A DNA stretch of 64,000 nt from Chionis minor. Taxonomy: Eukaryota > Chordata > Aves > Charadriiformes > Chionididae. The position numbers and the translations under genes are program-made. The notes beneath the pieces are model-generated. The model worked only from the letters and a program-made list of their open reading frames with translations. It ran no database searches and was not told the DNA's origin. The DNA lies in assembly GCA_013398295.1 (NCBI GenBank), contig VZSF01002039.1:186001-250000 (forward strand), given 5' to 3'. Below are positions 25,701-36,543 of the stretch, in pieces; the first letter of the stretch is position 1; each line of letters opens with the position of its first letter.

Positions 25701-28700
25701 TGGTGAGGAGCAGGCTGCTGGGATGCCATTTGGGGCTGTGTTGAAAACCAGCTGAGATATTGATGGAAACAAGGCCATTGGGTGATACCATAGTAGACAA
25801 TGTTGAAAATGCTACGTTACCATTTTCTACATAGCTCCTAAGAGCTCCGAGCTGATTCTTGAAGGGATTTGGGAAGTCAAACACATACTGTAAACTTTAC
25901 TTTTCTCAGTTCACTTCCAACCTATAAACTTGATCATGCCTATACCATCACTGAGTTGGGTTTCTTTTTAAACCCATGGACAAAATTAATCTCATAGCTT
26001 GGTCTCTGAATTGTTTTGTACTCTATTTTATATTGGAAATTTGTGACTTCTCTAAAAAGTGAATCTGTATGTACCAAAAGGAAAATTTGGATTTTAGCTA
26101 CTTACTTTTGTAACTCAAAATTGCGAACTGTGGTCATCTATTTTATGAGGGAGATGTTAGAAATGAACTTTTTAGTGATGTTTTTGGTAGATAAAATATG
26201 ATGATTGTGGATAACTTAGCACTGGCTGCAGTCCTTCCTGCATGCTTAGAAGTTCTATCGCCTTGCTTTCGAAAGAACATCAGTGAATTTGAGTCTAAGC
26301 TGGATTTATTTTTCTTTAAATGGATGTAGAGTTTCATACACGCAGGAAGCTGTTGCTCAATACGTTTGGAAACAGTTTTGGCACAAAGGCAATAATACAA
26401 AATATAGCTAAGGTTCTGGAGGCTCTTTAAATTCCCACTGTCTGTCCTACTTTTGCTTCCATAATATCCTTTGGGCAGCATTTCCATGCCACGCTTAAGT
26501 CCAGTGACATTTGTTGCAGTCATGTAGCATCAGCTCATACTACTGTGATTGAATAAATAGCTTCTGAATTCAACCCAAAAGCCACTCTGTCCTCTCAGCA
26601 TGATAGCCTCTGATGCTGTGCAAGGAATGATGTTGCATATTAATGGGATACTCGTGGTCAAAATGTATTTTACGGGTCTCTTTTGTACAGTTGTTTTCAA
26701 AGAAAGATTATGGTTCTGTGCAAATTACTGAGCTTTACGTAGACTCCTGCTCTGAAAAACTACTTTGAGTAGTTCAGAAAAACTACAGAGAAATATCAAA
26801 TTCTTGACTCTGACATTAAAAGTGGAGCTACTAAATGTTTTGGCAGATAACTGTGTGTTGGTTGTGAAGAATTAATTGATACATTGAATTAGGGGCAGGC
26901 ACGATTGATGAAATGAAGTTCAGTGATTCAGTTCAAGTTCCAAATCAGTTCTGCACTGGGTTGTGGGTGTGTTTTGCCTGTATTGCAAGAAAGTGGACCT
27001 CCGTAGTATATAAGGAGAAAGTGACTTTCAAACTTGAAGGCTTAATTCTATATGCTACAGAATCCTGTTTAGAGTTGTTTGGAGTTCTTGCTACAACTAG
27101 CTGTTAAAACCTATGGATGTTGGAGACAAGTTTGATACATAGCTCAAGAATAAATTTATGATGCAAAAAATGAAGTATGTGGAGGTAAGAAAGGATGAGG
27201 ATTTGCACTAGAGAGGCAATTAGTGGGATCTGGGAAGGGCCTGCAGATGGTGTGAACTAACCATAGTGGGATTCCCTGTCCCAGTTGACCCAGTCCTGAG
27301 TTTGTAGGCAGAGGCCGCAGAACGAAGGGCAAAAATACGGCATGTCCTGTACTTGTGACGAGGCAGTAGAGGGCACCAGACCACAAGGAGCAACTTCTTG
27401 TACAGGAGGTGGAAATACGAGCGGAGAGGAGTGAGGAACATCAGTCTTCAGCATCGCTCTGTGCTTGGTTCCTTGGGCAGGTGTGTGTTTTAGGGATGAC
27501 AAGGCACAGCTGCAACTATAGAAAGGTACGGCAGAAAGAGATGTCTGTCTGCCTACTCAGAGCAATACATGAACAAAAACTTACTTAAATGTAAACAATG
27601 TAAACCCCTTATGTAAACATAATTGCTAGCTTCCAATATAGCAATTTTTTTTTTTCCTTGAAACGTTAGCGAGTTCAAAGATTAAGGTTGCCTGTGGCAT
27701 ATAGGATGAACTGATGTAGCAAAATTCAAATGCCCAAACCAAGGACTATAGATTGAGGTATAGTTTACAAACTTTAACTCAGTCCTTATTGGCCAAGGCA
27801 TCAGCACACCATAACACATCCTTATGCAGTTACTTTCCATCCTGTTCTCATCTTAAAAATGGATGACTCCCTCCAGTGCTTTTATTTTTTTAAGGTGAAT
27901 GAAGAGTTGTTGCGTTAGTTTACGGCCAGTCCCTCTCGTATCACAACATCCATGCTGTAGGCTTTTGCATTATTAGTACAATAAACTAGTTCTACCGTTT
28001 CCCCCTCCTTTTCTTTTCCCGCAGACAGTGGTATGTAGCACTATGTGGTTAACTAGCATGTGGCAGGCTTTGTCCTAGTTCAGAACAAGGTAAGAAATCA
28101 AGCCTCAATATTGCTCTTGGTTATTTAGAAAATAAACAGAACACCCCTGATGCACCGGTAGTCTAGCTGCTGCCTGTTAGAGTTGTCTCCTGTAACTTGC
28201 ATAGCGTTTGAAATCTGTTTATTTAGTTTGTAGTCAGCTCTGAATGTACAGTGGGCTTACGGATGTTTTTAGCTCTGTAATTGATGTGTGGCTCATAGTC
28301 ATGCTTCATATGTACTAGCTAGATGAAAACCTAATTTGATTTTAGATGTCACAGTTCCAGTAAACTTGGCTAAATATATTGTGAATGCAATATTAAGACA
28401 AAATCACTTTGTATACTAAGTGTTTAAAACTTAATTAGTGCTTCTGTGAGACAGGCCTGTGGTACACAAGGCAAATAGTTATGAGCACAGAGCTGAGATT
28501 TCAGAGCGTTCGGCTTGCATTTGTTCTGTGCATTGAACAGGCAGAAATCTGTCTGATACATTAATTCCACACTTAATGTTCAGTTCTGGGACTGCCTTAA
28601 GTCCTTTGTAAAATGTGACTTGTAAAGATTATCCCTTCCAATCTTCTTATCTGCTAGAAAATTTGGACATTGCTATTTTGAAGTGTTTTTAAAACTCTCC

Positions 28701-29067
28701 TGCCATCATCGCTTACTTCGTCAGTGCGGCACTACTGGGGTTGACAAAATGTGTGGCCATTTGACATCATCTCACCCAATACTAACTTGGTCATCATCAA
28801 GACTGGAAAAGAAGCAGCTGCTGGTGAAATGACAAAGTAACACCTAACACTAGGACAGTGTAGGGCACAGTTCAAGACAGCCTTGATCATGGGACTTCCC
28901 TGCAAAACTTGCCCTTTTAAAAAAAAAAAAAACACAGGCTGGTTCATCAGGTGGTTGCAGTGGTGAAAAGAGTTGAGCTAACACTTGTCTTTGTGCTTTT
29001 ATTTTGGAAGCCAACAGCAATTTGGAAGGTAATGCATTTTTTTTTTTTTCAGATGTAGTTTAGGTAT

Positions 29068-29352
29068 CTTTACAAACATCATGTGATAGGAAAAGGGGTA
29101 ACAGTTTTAAACTGAAAGAGGGGAGATTTAGATTAGATATTAGGAAGAAATTTTTCACTGTGAGGGTGGTGAGACACTGGCACAGGTTGCCTGGGGAAGC
29201 TGTGGAGTCCCCATCCCTGGAAGTGCTCAAAGCCAGGTTGGATGGGGCTTGGAGCAACCAGGTCTAGTGGGAGGTGTCCCTACCCATGGCAGGGGGGTGG
29301 GACTGGATGATCTTTAAGGTCGCTTCCAACTCTAACCATTCTATGATTCTGT
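29068..29352 (+). mobile_element. CR1 LINE 3' fragment
   Basis: This is the same CR1 3' segment as at 18760 and 54878. It runs from about tttacaaacatcatgtgata through aggaagaaatttttcactgt and gaggtgtccctacccatggc to ccattctatgattctg at the right end. It is closely preceded by a T run at 29039-29049. It lacks coding sequence and sits about 150 bases before a second, longer CR1 in the same orientation. Confidence 0.93.
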
Positions 29353-29507
29353 CTGTCTTCAGAAGAACCCTTGTGCAGAAGTAGTTAAGGACTGCTTGGG
29401 GTTGCTAAGCCTTTTGTGGAGATTGTGCAAAAGCTTGCTTAAAAACGCATGTAGTTGGAAAACTGGCTTTGCTTGCTGTCTCTTGGCTTCTTCCCAGTCA
29501 CCTGCAT

Positions 29508-30712
29508 TCAACATCGTTTCCCACAGCATTCTCCTGGAGAAACTGGCGGCTCATGGCTTGGATGAGCGTAGGCTTTGCTGGGTCAGAAACTGGCTGGAAG
29601 GCCAGGCTCAAAGAGTGGTGGTGAATGGAGTTAAATCCAGTTGCTGGCTGGTCACAGGTGGTGTTCCCCAGGATTTGGTATTGGGGCCAGTTTTCTTTAA
29701 TATCTATGTCAATGACCTGGACGAGGGGATCGAGTGCACCCTCAGTAAGTTTGCAGATGACACCAAGTTGGGCAGGAGTGTTGATCTGCTTGAGGGTAAG
29801 AAGGCCCTACAGGGGGATCTGGACAGGCTGGATCGATGGGTGGAAGCGAATGGTATGAAGTTCAACAAGACCAAGTGCCGGGTCCTGCACTTGGGTCACA
29901 ACAACCCCAGGCAGCGCTACAGGCTTGGGGAGGAGCGGCTGGAAACTGCCCAAGGAAAAGGACCTGGGGGTGCTGGTCGACAGCCGGCTGAACATGAGCC
30001 AGCGTGTGCCCAGGTGGCCAAGAAGGCCAATGGCATCTTGGCCTGTATCAGGAATAGTGTGGCCAGCAGGAGCAGGGAAGTGACTGTGCCCCTGTACTCA
30101 GCACTGGTGAGGCCTCACCTCAAATCCTGCGTTCAGTTTTGGGCCCCTCACTCCAAGAAAGACATTGAGGTGTTGGAGCGTGTCCAGAGAAGGGCAGTGG
30201 AGCTAGTGAGGAGTCTGGAGCACAAGTCTTGTGAGGAGCGGCTGAGGGAACTGGGGTTGTTCAGCCTGGAGAAAAGGAGGCTGAGGAGAGATCTTCTCGC
30301 TCTCTACAACTGCCTGAGAGGAGGGTGTAGCCGGGGAGGGGGATCAGTGTCTTCTCCCAAGTAACAAGTGACAGGACAAGAGGAAAGGGCCTCATGTTTT
30401 GCCAGAGGACGTTTAAGATGGATATGAGGAGAAATTTCTTCACTGAAAGGGTTGTCAAGCGTTGGAACAGGCTGCCCGGGGAAGTGATAGAATCGCCATC
30501 CCTGGAGGTATTTAAAAGCCTGGTGCTAAGGGACATGGTTTAGTGGTGGGTTTGGCAGTGTTAGAATCATAGAATCACTTGGGTTGGAAGAGACCTTCAA
30601 GATCGAGTCCAGCCATAAACCTATGCCAAAACCACCCCTAAACCATGTCCCTCAGGTTGGTGGTTGGACTTGATGACCTTAAAGATCCCTTTCAACCTAG
30701 ACGATTCTGATT
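29508..30712 (+). mobile_element. 5'-truncated CR1 LINE with partial reverse-transcriptase ORF
   Basis: This is the longest CR1 copy here. The + strand frame that ends with the stop at 30364 covers the C-terminal half of the reverse transcriptase. It includes [20 protein letters not shown], a GVPQ...[14 protein letters not shown] block, the catalytic FADD motif near residue 120 of the frame, [25 protein letters not shown] and [20 protein letters not shown]. Between about residues 185 and 200 the reading drifts into another frame and returns, so compensating indels have scrambled a short stretch. The 5' end, including the endonuclease and N-terminal RT blocks, is absent. The 3' untranslated part ends at acctagacgattctgatt and contains a nested inverted piece (30565-30655). 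It is non-autonomous. Confidence 0.93.
30565..30655 (-). mobile_element. Nested inverted CR1 3' end inside another CR1
   Basis: In the plus-strand CR1 the usual 3' sequence (ggtttggcagtgttag, then gttggtggttggact) is interrupted by about 91 bases. These start aatcatagaatcacttgggt and end accatgtccctcag, which is the CR1 3' end in reverse orientation. I read it as a second, strongly truncated CR1 inserted into the first. An inversion of a duplicated end is possible. No clear target-site duplication is visible beyond two bases. Confidence 0.85.
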
Positions 30713-33700
30713 TGCAGGTTTCCTCTTCCACCCCTGTTTCTGTGTAAAGTACGCTGTAACGAAACGGCGCCCCTGGTTCACGGTCCGTTTGCTGTGTCAA
30801 TAAGCAGGAAGCTAATCAAGAGCTGCATGCGGTAGGGTACAGTTTCTACATAACAGCTTTAGGCGGCAGGACTCTGGTGTGGTCCGTAAGCATTTGGTTT
30901 CTTACCTAACAGCCAGCGTTGTACTGGACAGGGAAACATACGACTTGCTAATAGTTCTGCTTCAGAGGAGACCCGCTCCTACCAGCATGAAACCCTGAGT
31001 GGCCACTGCTGCGAGATATGTGTGTGTTAAGCATGCGATTAAAACATTAAATGGGCATAGAGCTCTTTGAAGTACGTAAAGACACCTGAGACTTCCCTTT
31101 CGTTTTTGCTGTCGTGTATAAAGAGAAGATCCAGTTCTGTGGGTAGAAATGAGGAGCGAAAAGGGATGGATTTAAACTGCTGTACTGAGGCTAGAAGTCA
31201 GTGCTTATAGTGCTGTAAATCCGTGGCTGAGCTGGCAGGAGAGGACGGTCACAGACTTCAGAAGCAGCACTTAGACTGAATTGTACGTGATGGTTATGCG
31301 CTGCCCCTCCAGGCTGTACCAGCATTTAAGGGAAAATACGCTCAAAAACGTTTGTACCCCTGCAAAGAAAGGCAGAGGGATTTCTGCTGGGTACATTTTA
31401 ATCCTGCTGAGTCAGTTGAAGCATCTAGGTCAGGTTTTACCTACCTGCAGTTAAATTTTGTTCGGTTCCTGCAACTTTTTTAAAAGCCTTTGTGAAGGTT
31501 ACTGTTTCTTTTGTTCAGGACAGCTTGAAAAGCATTTGATGAGAGATGAAATAAGCTGATTTTCCTGGACACGGGCTAGTGGCTGACCCCAAAGAAGGGA
31601 AACTCAGGAGGTTATGGTAAGAATAAAGGAAAGAGCTGCAGTTCTGCTTTAGGCAGCATTTAGTTGTCTTGGGCTTCAGACGGCGTTGATGCAGGGGGAG
31701 ATGCAAGATGAGAAGTGCTGTCTCTCTTCCCCCAGCTTCCTGAGGTAAGACCGTCTGAATAAGTAGCTAGAAGAGTTTCTGAGGCACAGCGTCATCTTCA
31801 GAATTTCAGTTGGGCAAACTCTTTGGGCACAGCTCTGAAAAATGAAGTTGCTCTCCTGCGGACTGGAACCGGCTCGTGACTGACGTGCTTGACGCACACT
31901 GGGCAAGCTGGGGCTGTCTCCACCAGCTTAAGCAGACAGGCCTGGGGCAGAGGTTAGGAGCAGAACATCACTTCTTCAGGAGTCTGTGCTTGCACAGTCA
32001 CCAGCCTGGACTCCCAGAGGCACAGCAGAAAGGTGTGTGTTTGGCACTTGCCAAGCTGGATGCAGGTGAAAATCAGTTGACCACACTGTGGAACGGCTGG
32101 GCGGGGTTGGAAGGCTTCCCTTCACGTCTAGCCTGTCAAGCCCTCCGCAGACACCGTTAATTTAGTTTTGTGACTGCTTTCACTGTGTGTTTGTCTGAAA
32201 CTGCTTCCTGGGTTTATAGCCCAGAGCAGGAGTTATGAAAGAATTTAGGGTGGTAATTTAGAGTGAGCCAAATTTCCAGGTCCTTCAAAGATAATGTATG
32301 TGCTGCTGCAGATTAAACCAAATGGCTGCTTTATTTGTATGGATGTTCTCAAATCTCCCTCTCTGAAGTGCTGTAGCTTGTCACGAGGCAAACTGAAATC
32401 AAAGCCATGAGATGAAATGGTTGATCAGTCTTCATGTTGCATTGCTTGAATAGCTTGTACGCATTGCGGTGGGGGGGAAGATGGTGGGAGAGTTGTTGAG
32501 ATTTAATTTTTTTTTTTCTGAGGCTTCAGAATGTGCTGTGTAAAGATTAACATACAAGGTGAAGTTATGTACTCACTGATGGGCTGGTTCAGATGCGAGA
32601 TCAAGATTTGATAGCTCCTGAAGGGGAAAAAACCCCAGAATCAGATCCATGGGTCATGCAGTACTGCCACCAGCAGGACCGGCTCGCTCACAGGAGGAAA
32701 AGATAAAGCATCTAGAGTAGAGGTCAGCAGTGTAGATCCGTGTTTTTCAGGCTCTAATAAGAACAGGTGGACCTTCAAGTTTACTTTAGTGTTTATCAGT
32801 ATTTGGAGAAATCTGATCTAGCTCAAAAACCCACTGAACGCAGTTAGCTAGAAGTGCTTCATGAATGTTAATATTGTAGAGGATACATGTTTTGTAATGC
32901 TTTCCATAACTTGGTTCAGTGTGTGTTTTGGGATGTGTTGGCAGCATTTCCTTACCTTTATTTCACTATTTTAGTTGTAACTTGTCTGATTTCATAAATA
33001 AGATTACATATCTAGTTTGCAAGCATATATTCTTAAGTGTTCCCTCCTGTTATATGTAGCAAGTACCCTGTTCTGTAGCACTCTCTAGTCCTTACTCTTT
33101 TTTTTTCATTTTTAATTTCGTCTTTCTCACTAGTTCTCAAACTCTTTGCCAGCCTACTGCCAAGAAATCCAAGGGTGGGATTCTTTTTTTTTTGTTTGTG
33201 GTTTTTTGCGGTGGGGGTGTGTATGCAGTTACCAATTATAATTAGGCGTAAGCCGGACTTTTTGAAGAAGGGAAGAGTCAGTATATAGAGGCAACTAGAT
33301 GACTAGATGCTTCCTCTCTCATGTTTGGGAAGTGAAAATATCCAGCTGCTGTTTTAAGTCTGACCCCAGTCCAGTTGTACAAACTGGTCAGCCATACAAT
33401 GCGTGAAACCACCCTGAAGGTTAAAGTAATGGATTTTTTGGTATGATTCACTGTAAGCTTTGTGTAAACTCTTTAATATTTCAAGTGCTCTGTATTACCT
33501 AACACTGGAAAAAAATAACTGTTGCTGTTTAGCAGGTTTCTGTATTGACTTCAAAACTAGGCATGGTGCTTTTCTGAGGAGGTTGTAAAATTCAAAGTAC
33601 CAGCAACCTCTGTAGATGTCACTTGCTTTGTAGTATCTACTTGCAAACTTAATTTTAGATTGGAAGATGCTGTTCAAAAACCTGAGTGGAGAAAAGCAAA

Positions 33701-33758
33701 GGAAACCTGCCTGGAAGCTACGTGAAGAAAACTATCTTTACAAATCACCAGAGAGTCC

Positions 33759-34101
33759 TTAGTGATCAGACCTCTTAGTTTGAGTGAGGAATGTACCAAA
33801 TACATCAATTACATTGAAGGAATTAATGTTTTCATGTAGAGCGAGAGACCAGTTTCCAAGGAGAGCACTTGGGGTGGATGCAAACACGTACAGGAAGGAG
33901 GCTGCAGCCTTTGGGCTGTCAGGAGTTAGATCTGGGGTGGTTACACGGGTGACCATGATGAATACCCTCAATCTTACAGAGAGAGACCTGTTCTCTACCT
34001 GTATCATACCTGACCCAGTGGAAATCATTTCTGCTGGATTTGCGTTTGCTGCCAGGAAGCGTCTGACAAGGTCTTTGCAAGTGCTTCACCTTTGTTGGTA
34101 A
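33759..34101. other. Region with overlapping open frames on both strands, unassigned
   Basis: The minus strand is open for 89 codons (34028 to 33759) and the plus strand for about 105 codons (33784 to 34101) over the same bases, with fairly balanced composition. I recognise no domain in either translation. It could be an eroded processed pseudogene or retroelement piece, or simply a chance absence of stops. I do not call a gene. Confidence 0.25.
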
Positions 34102-35639
34102 GACTTTTAGGAATCCCTAAGGTCTGGTGAAGGTTGGAATGGTGTGTCACGCTGCTGAGCTGAATTACTGCAGGTGTTGGTCTAGGGATGCAGAAATATT
34201 GCTAGTGCTCGTGCCTGGCTCTCTTCATCTATGTAAATCTTTTGTCAAAGATGTTCTCTGGATTCAGACTTCAGATTGTGCTTCAGTCTGTTTTGTGTAC
34301 TGGTCCTTACTGGTGACTGCATGTGGCTAATAACGCTCAGGAGCTCTTGGGATGGCTATCCGGCCAGGATGGGGCAAGGGATCGAGGGGAAAGAAACTAC
34401 ATCTGCGGCCTGGGGAAATCCCATCAGAAAGCCTGTCTCTGGTCTTCTGGCAGCTGATGATACGGAGACTTGGAAAAAAGTTCCACCATCAGCGTTGTGG
34501 CCACCAGGGGCTGTGATACCACTACAATAGCAGGACACTTGGGGGATACCTGCAAACTGTGAGGTGCTTTGTGAGGAGGATGTGTCTCTGATACCTTCCC
34601 AGTCCCATCAGTATGCCTGGACTGGCATAGGAGGCCAAGTGGAAAGGGAGCAGTGAGGTTTCACTGCAGGCAGTGCTCCCCAGATTGACTCTTGGGCCAG
34701 TAGCACTGTGGTGAGTTGGAAATCCTGTGTCCACATGCATGAGCTATCGGCATTCTTTGTGATGCCTCCCAGCCTGAAATGGTGCTGGCAGGGGTCACTG
34801 TGGTTTTGGATGCACAGCGCAGGTCCTCTGCTCGGGGCTGTGTGTGGGATCCTCGCTGTCTCCACAAGCATCCTGGAGCCGTGGCAGCATCGAGGATGTG
34901 TGGTGTGAAAACTCTCCTGAGCTCCAGCGTGTGAGCGCTGGGTGTTGCGCTGGATACCAGCTCACCTCTTTGAAGGCAGAGAGTGGCGCCTTCTGTAGAC
35001 CAACATCTATGTTGTGTTGGTTGCTTTTTCCACACTGAATCTGATGACTGGGTAATTAAATCGCCGTGTAACACAACAGCTAACGGCCTGGTGTCATAAA
35101 TCTACCTGGTTCTACACGGAGCCTAGACCTGTTGTGAGTTGTGCGCTTAAAAGTAAGAAGCCCTAGCTTTTACAGAGAAAAGTTAATGCTCAGACCTGGT
35201 AGCTAAAAGGCTTAGCCTTCTTAACCTGCCAAAAATACCTCGTTAGTCAGTTTTCCTGTATTGCTGTGGTAACTGTTTATTGTTTGTGGACTCGAGGGCT
35301 TCCTCAGGATCTGGGTTTGTCCAAAGAGCGTTGCTAGCCGTGGGAATGAGAAGGGCATTCAGTGGGAGTGGGCCGATGTCCAAGGAGCTCACAGACGTAC
35401 TCCTGAACCCTCCCCGCAAACATTAGCGGAAGGACAGGTGCATAATCACCTTGTTGAAGGTACAATTGAAAGAACGAAGGGCTGTTGAAGGGTTTGGCTT
35501 TCGGCTCCTGCAGGCGGTTCGGGCTCCTTGTGAGCCTTTGTGTTGGCAAGGAAGGGGCGCCGCGTTCCTGCGGAGCGTTTGGCTGCCTTGCAGCAGCCCT
35601 GGTTCCTGATGCCCAGGCGTACTTTGATTGATGCACAGA

Positions 35640-36012
35640 TCAAGTGACTGCTGGGAGTGGCTTTTGGGGTGACGTCCCACGTACAGTGATGTCAGCAAAA
35701 GATTTTAAAAAATTCAGGTGTGGCCTAATCTGCCAATTAAACTGATTAGTGCTCTGGCTGAGCCCTGAGAAGGAGCTCTGGCTCTCGAGCCCTGCTCATT
35801 GAAGTGTTTTATTTAGTGCCTTTGTCTTGCCTTGTGCCAGACTTCTACCTACCTTCACTGCAGCACACAGTACTGCGTGGTGGGATACCATACCAAGGGC
35901 TGTGCGCTAGCTCTCTTGTTATCCAGGGAAATCTGCTACCAGCTCACCGATGTCCCTGGCTGCTTGGAAGCTGTGACACTGGAAGAGGTCCTGCGACTCC
36001 TGTGGGATCGGG
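35640..36012 (+). other. Element-like sequence upstream of the coiled-coil ORF
   Basis: The stretch has features unlike the surrounding AT-rich intron: a CRE-like tgacgtcc (35671-35678), a caggtgtggcctaatctgcc segment with paired AATTAA/GATTAG words, and a GC-rich block with repeated gctctgg words (35751-35790). A second open frame (35832-36053) holds an acidic-hydrophobic run, LEEVLRLLWDRDG, just before and out of frame with the ATG at 36013. This resembles the leader plus N-terminal end of a retroelement gag-like gene with one frameshift, but I could not identify the family. Confidence 0.3.
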
Positions 36013-36543
36013 ATGGAGTGCCTTGCTGCTCTGTTGGCAGAAGTGAAAGCTAGCCAGGAGGCCATGCAGGCTGGACAGAAGGAGCTAAAGCATGATGTGG
36101 AAACATCTCAAAAGGAAATCAGAACAGTGTTGGCGCTGCAGAGGAGCCAGCAGCAGGTGAAAGAAGATCTCAAAGCGGAGATGAAGTCCAGTCACTTGGA
36201 TATAAGGACTGTGCTTGAGGAAATCCAGCGTGTAAGAGAAGAAATGGAAGCTCGATTAAATACTCAGGCCGATCTGGTCTTACTGATCAAAGAAGTGAGC
36301 ACCAATTTAACATGTGTAGACAAGGCTTTCCAGAAAATGGAGGAGAGGCAGAAAGCTTTTACCAGCCTGCATCTTCCTACAAGAGAAAATGTTGAGCAAG
36401 GATTTTTCTTTGAAAAATGCTTACACAAGACACACATGGGTTTTGAAAAACCTGTGGAAGCTAACAGTTTGGATGAGGAATGGGAAAAGAAGGTGCTTAG
36501 GGGTAAGACCATGGTGGCTGCAAAAGTGTGGGGAGAGAAGTGA
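36013..36543 (+). CDS. Intact 176-residue coiled-coil ORF of unknown origin (exon, retroelement relic or small gene)
   Basis: The ATG has a good context (G at -3 and +4) and the frame is open to TGA at 36541. The translation is almost wholly helical and charged. Residues 10-120 form a predicted coiled coil rich in Glu, Lys and Gln (LLAEVKASQEAM, VKEDLKAEM, VREEMEARL), with the word IRTVL repeated at residues 36 and 64, exactly 28 residues or four heptads apart. The C-terminus is mixed and charged. No enzymatic motif, zinc finger or membrane segment is seen. It lies inside the MTUS1 intron on the same strand. An acceptor-like ttggcag (ends 36040) and a donor-like GGG|gtaaga (36503) would cut out 462 bases in the same phase as the neighbouring MTUS1 exons. 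The alternative is a gag-like coiled coil from a decayed retroelement. I do not know which is right. Confidence 0.4.
   Translation: MECLAALLAEVKASQEAMQAGQKELKHDVETSQKEIRTVLALQRSQQQVKEDLKAEMKSSHLDIRTVLEEIQRVREEMEARLNTQADLVLLIKEVSTNLTCVDKAFQKMEERQKAFTSLHLPTRENVEQGFFFEKCLHKTHMGFEKPVEANSLDEEWEKKVLRGKTMVAAKVWGEK

Noticed and set aside
34340..35074. Cluster of 60-137-codon frames on both strands
   Set aside because: No two frames form one coherent product and no protein similarity is recognised; treated as GC-richer intron.
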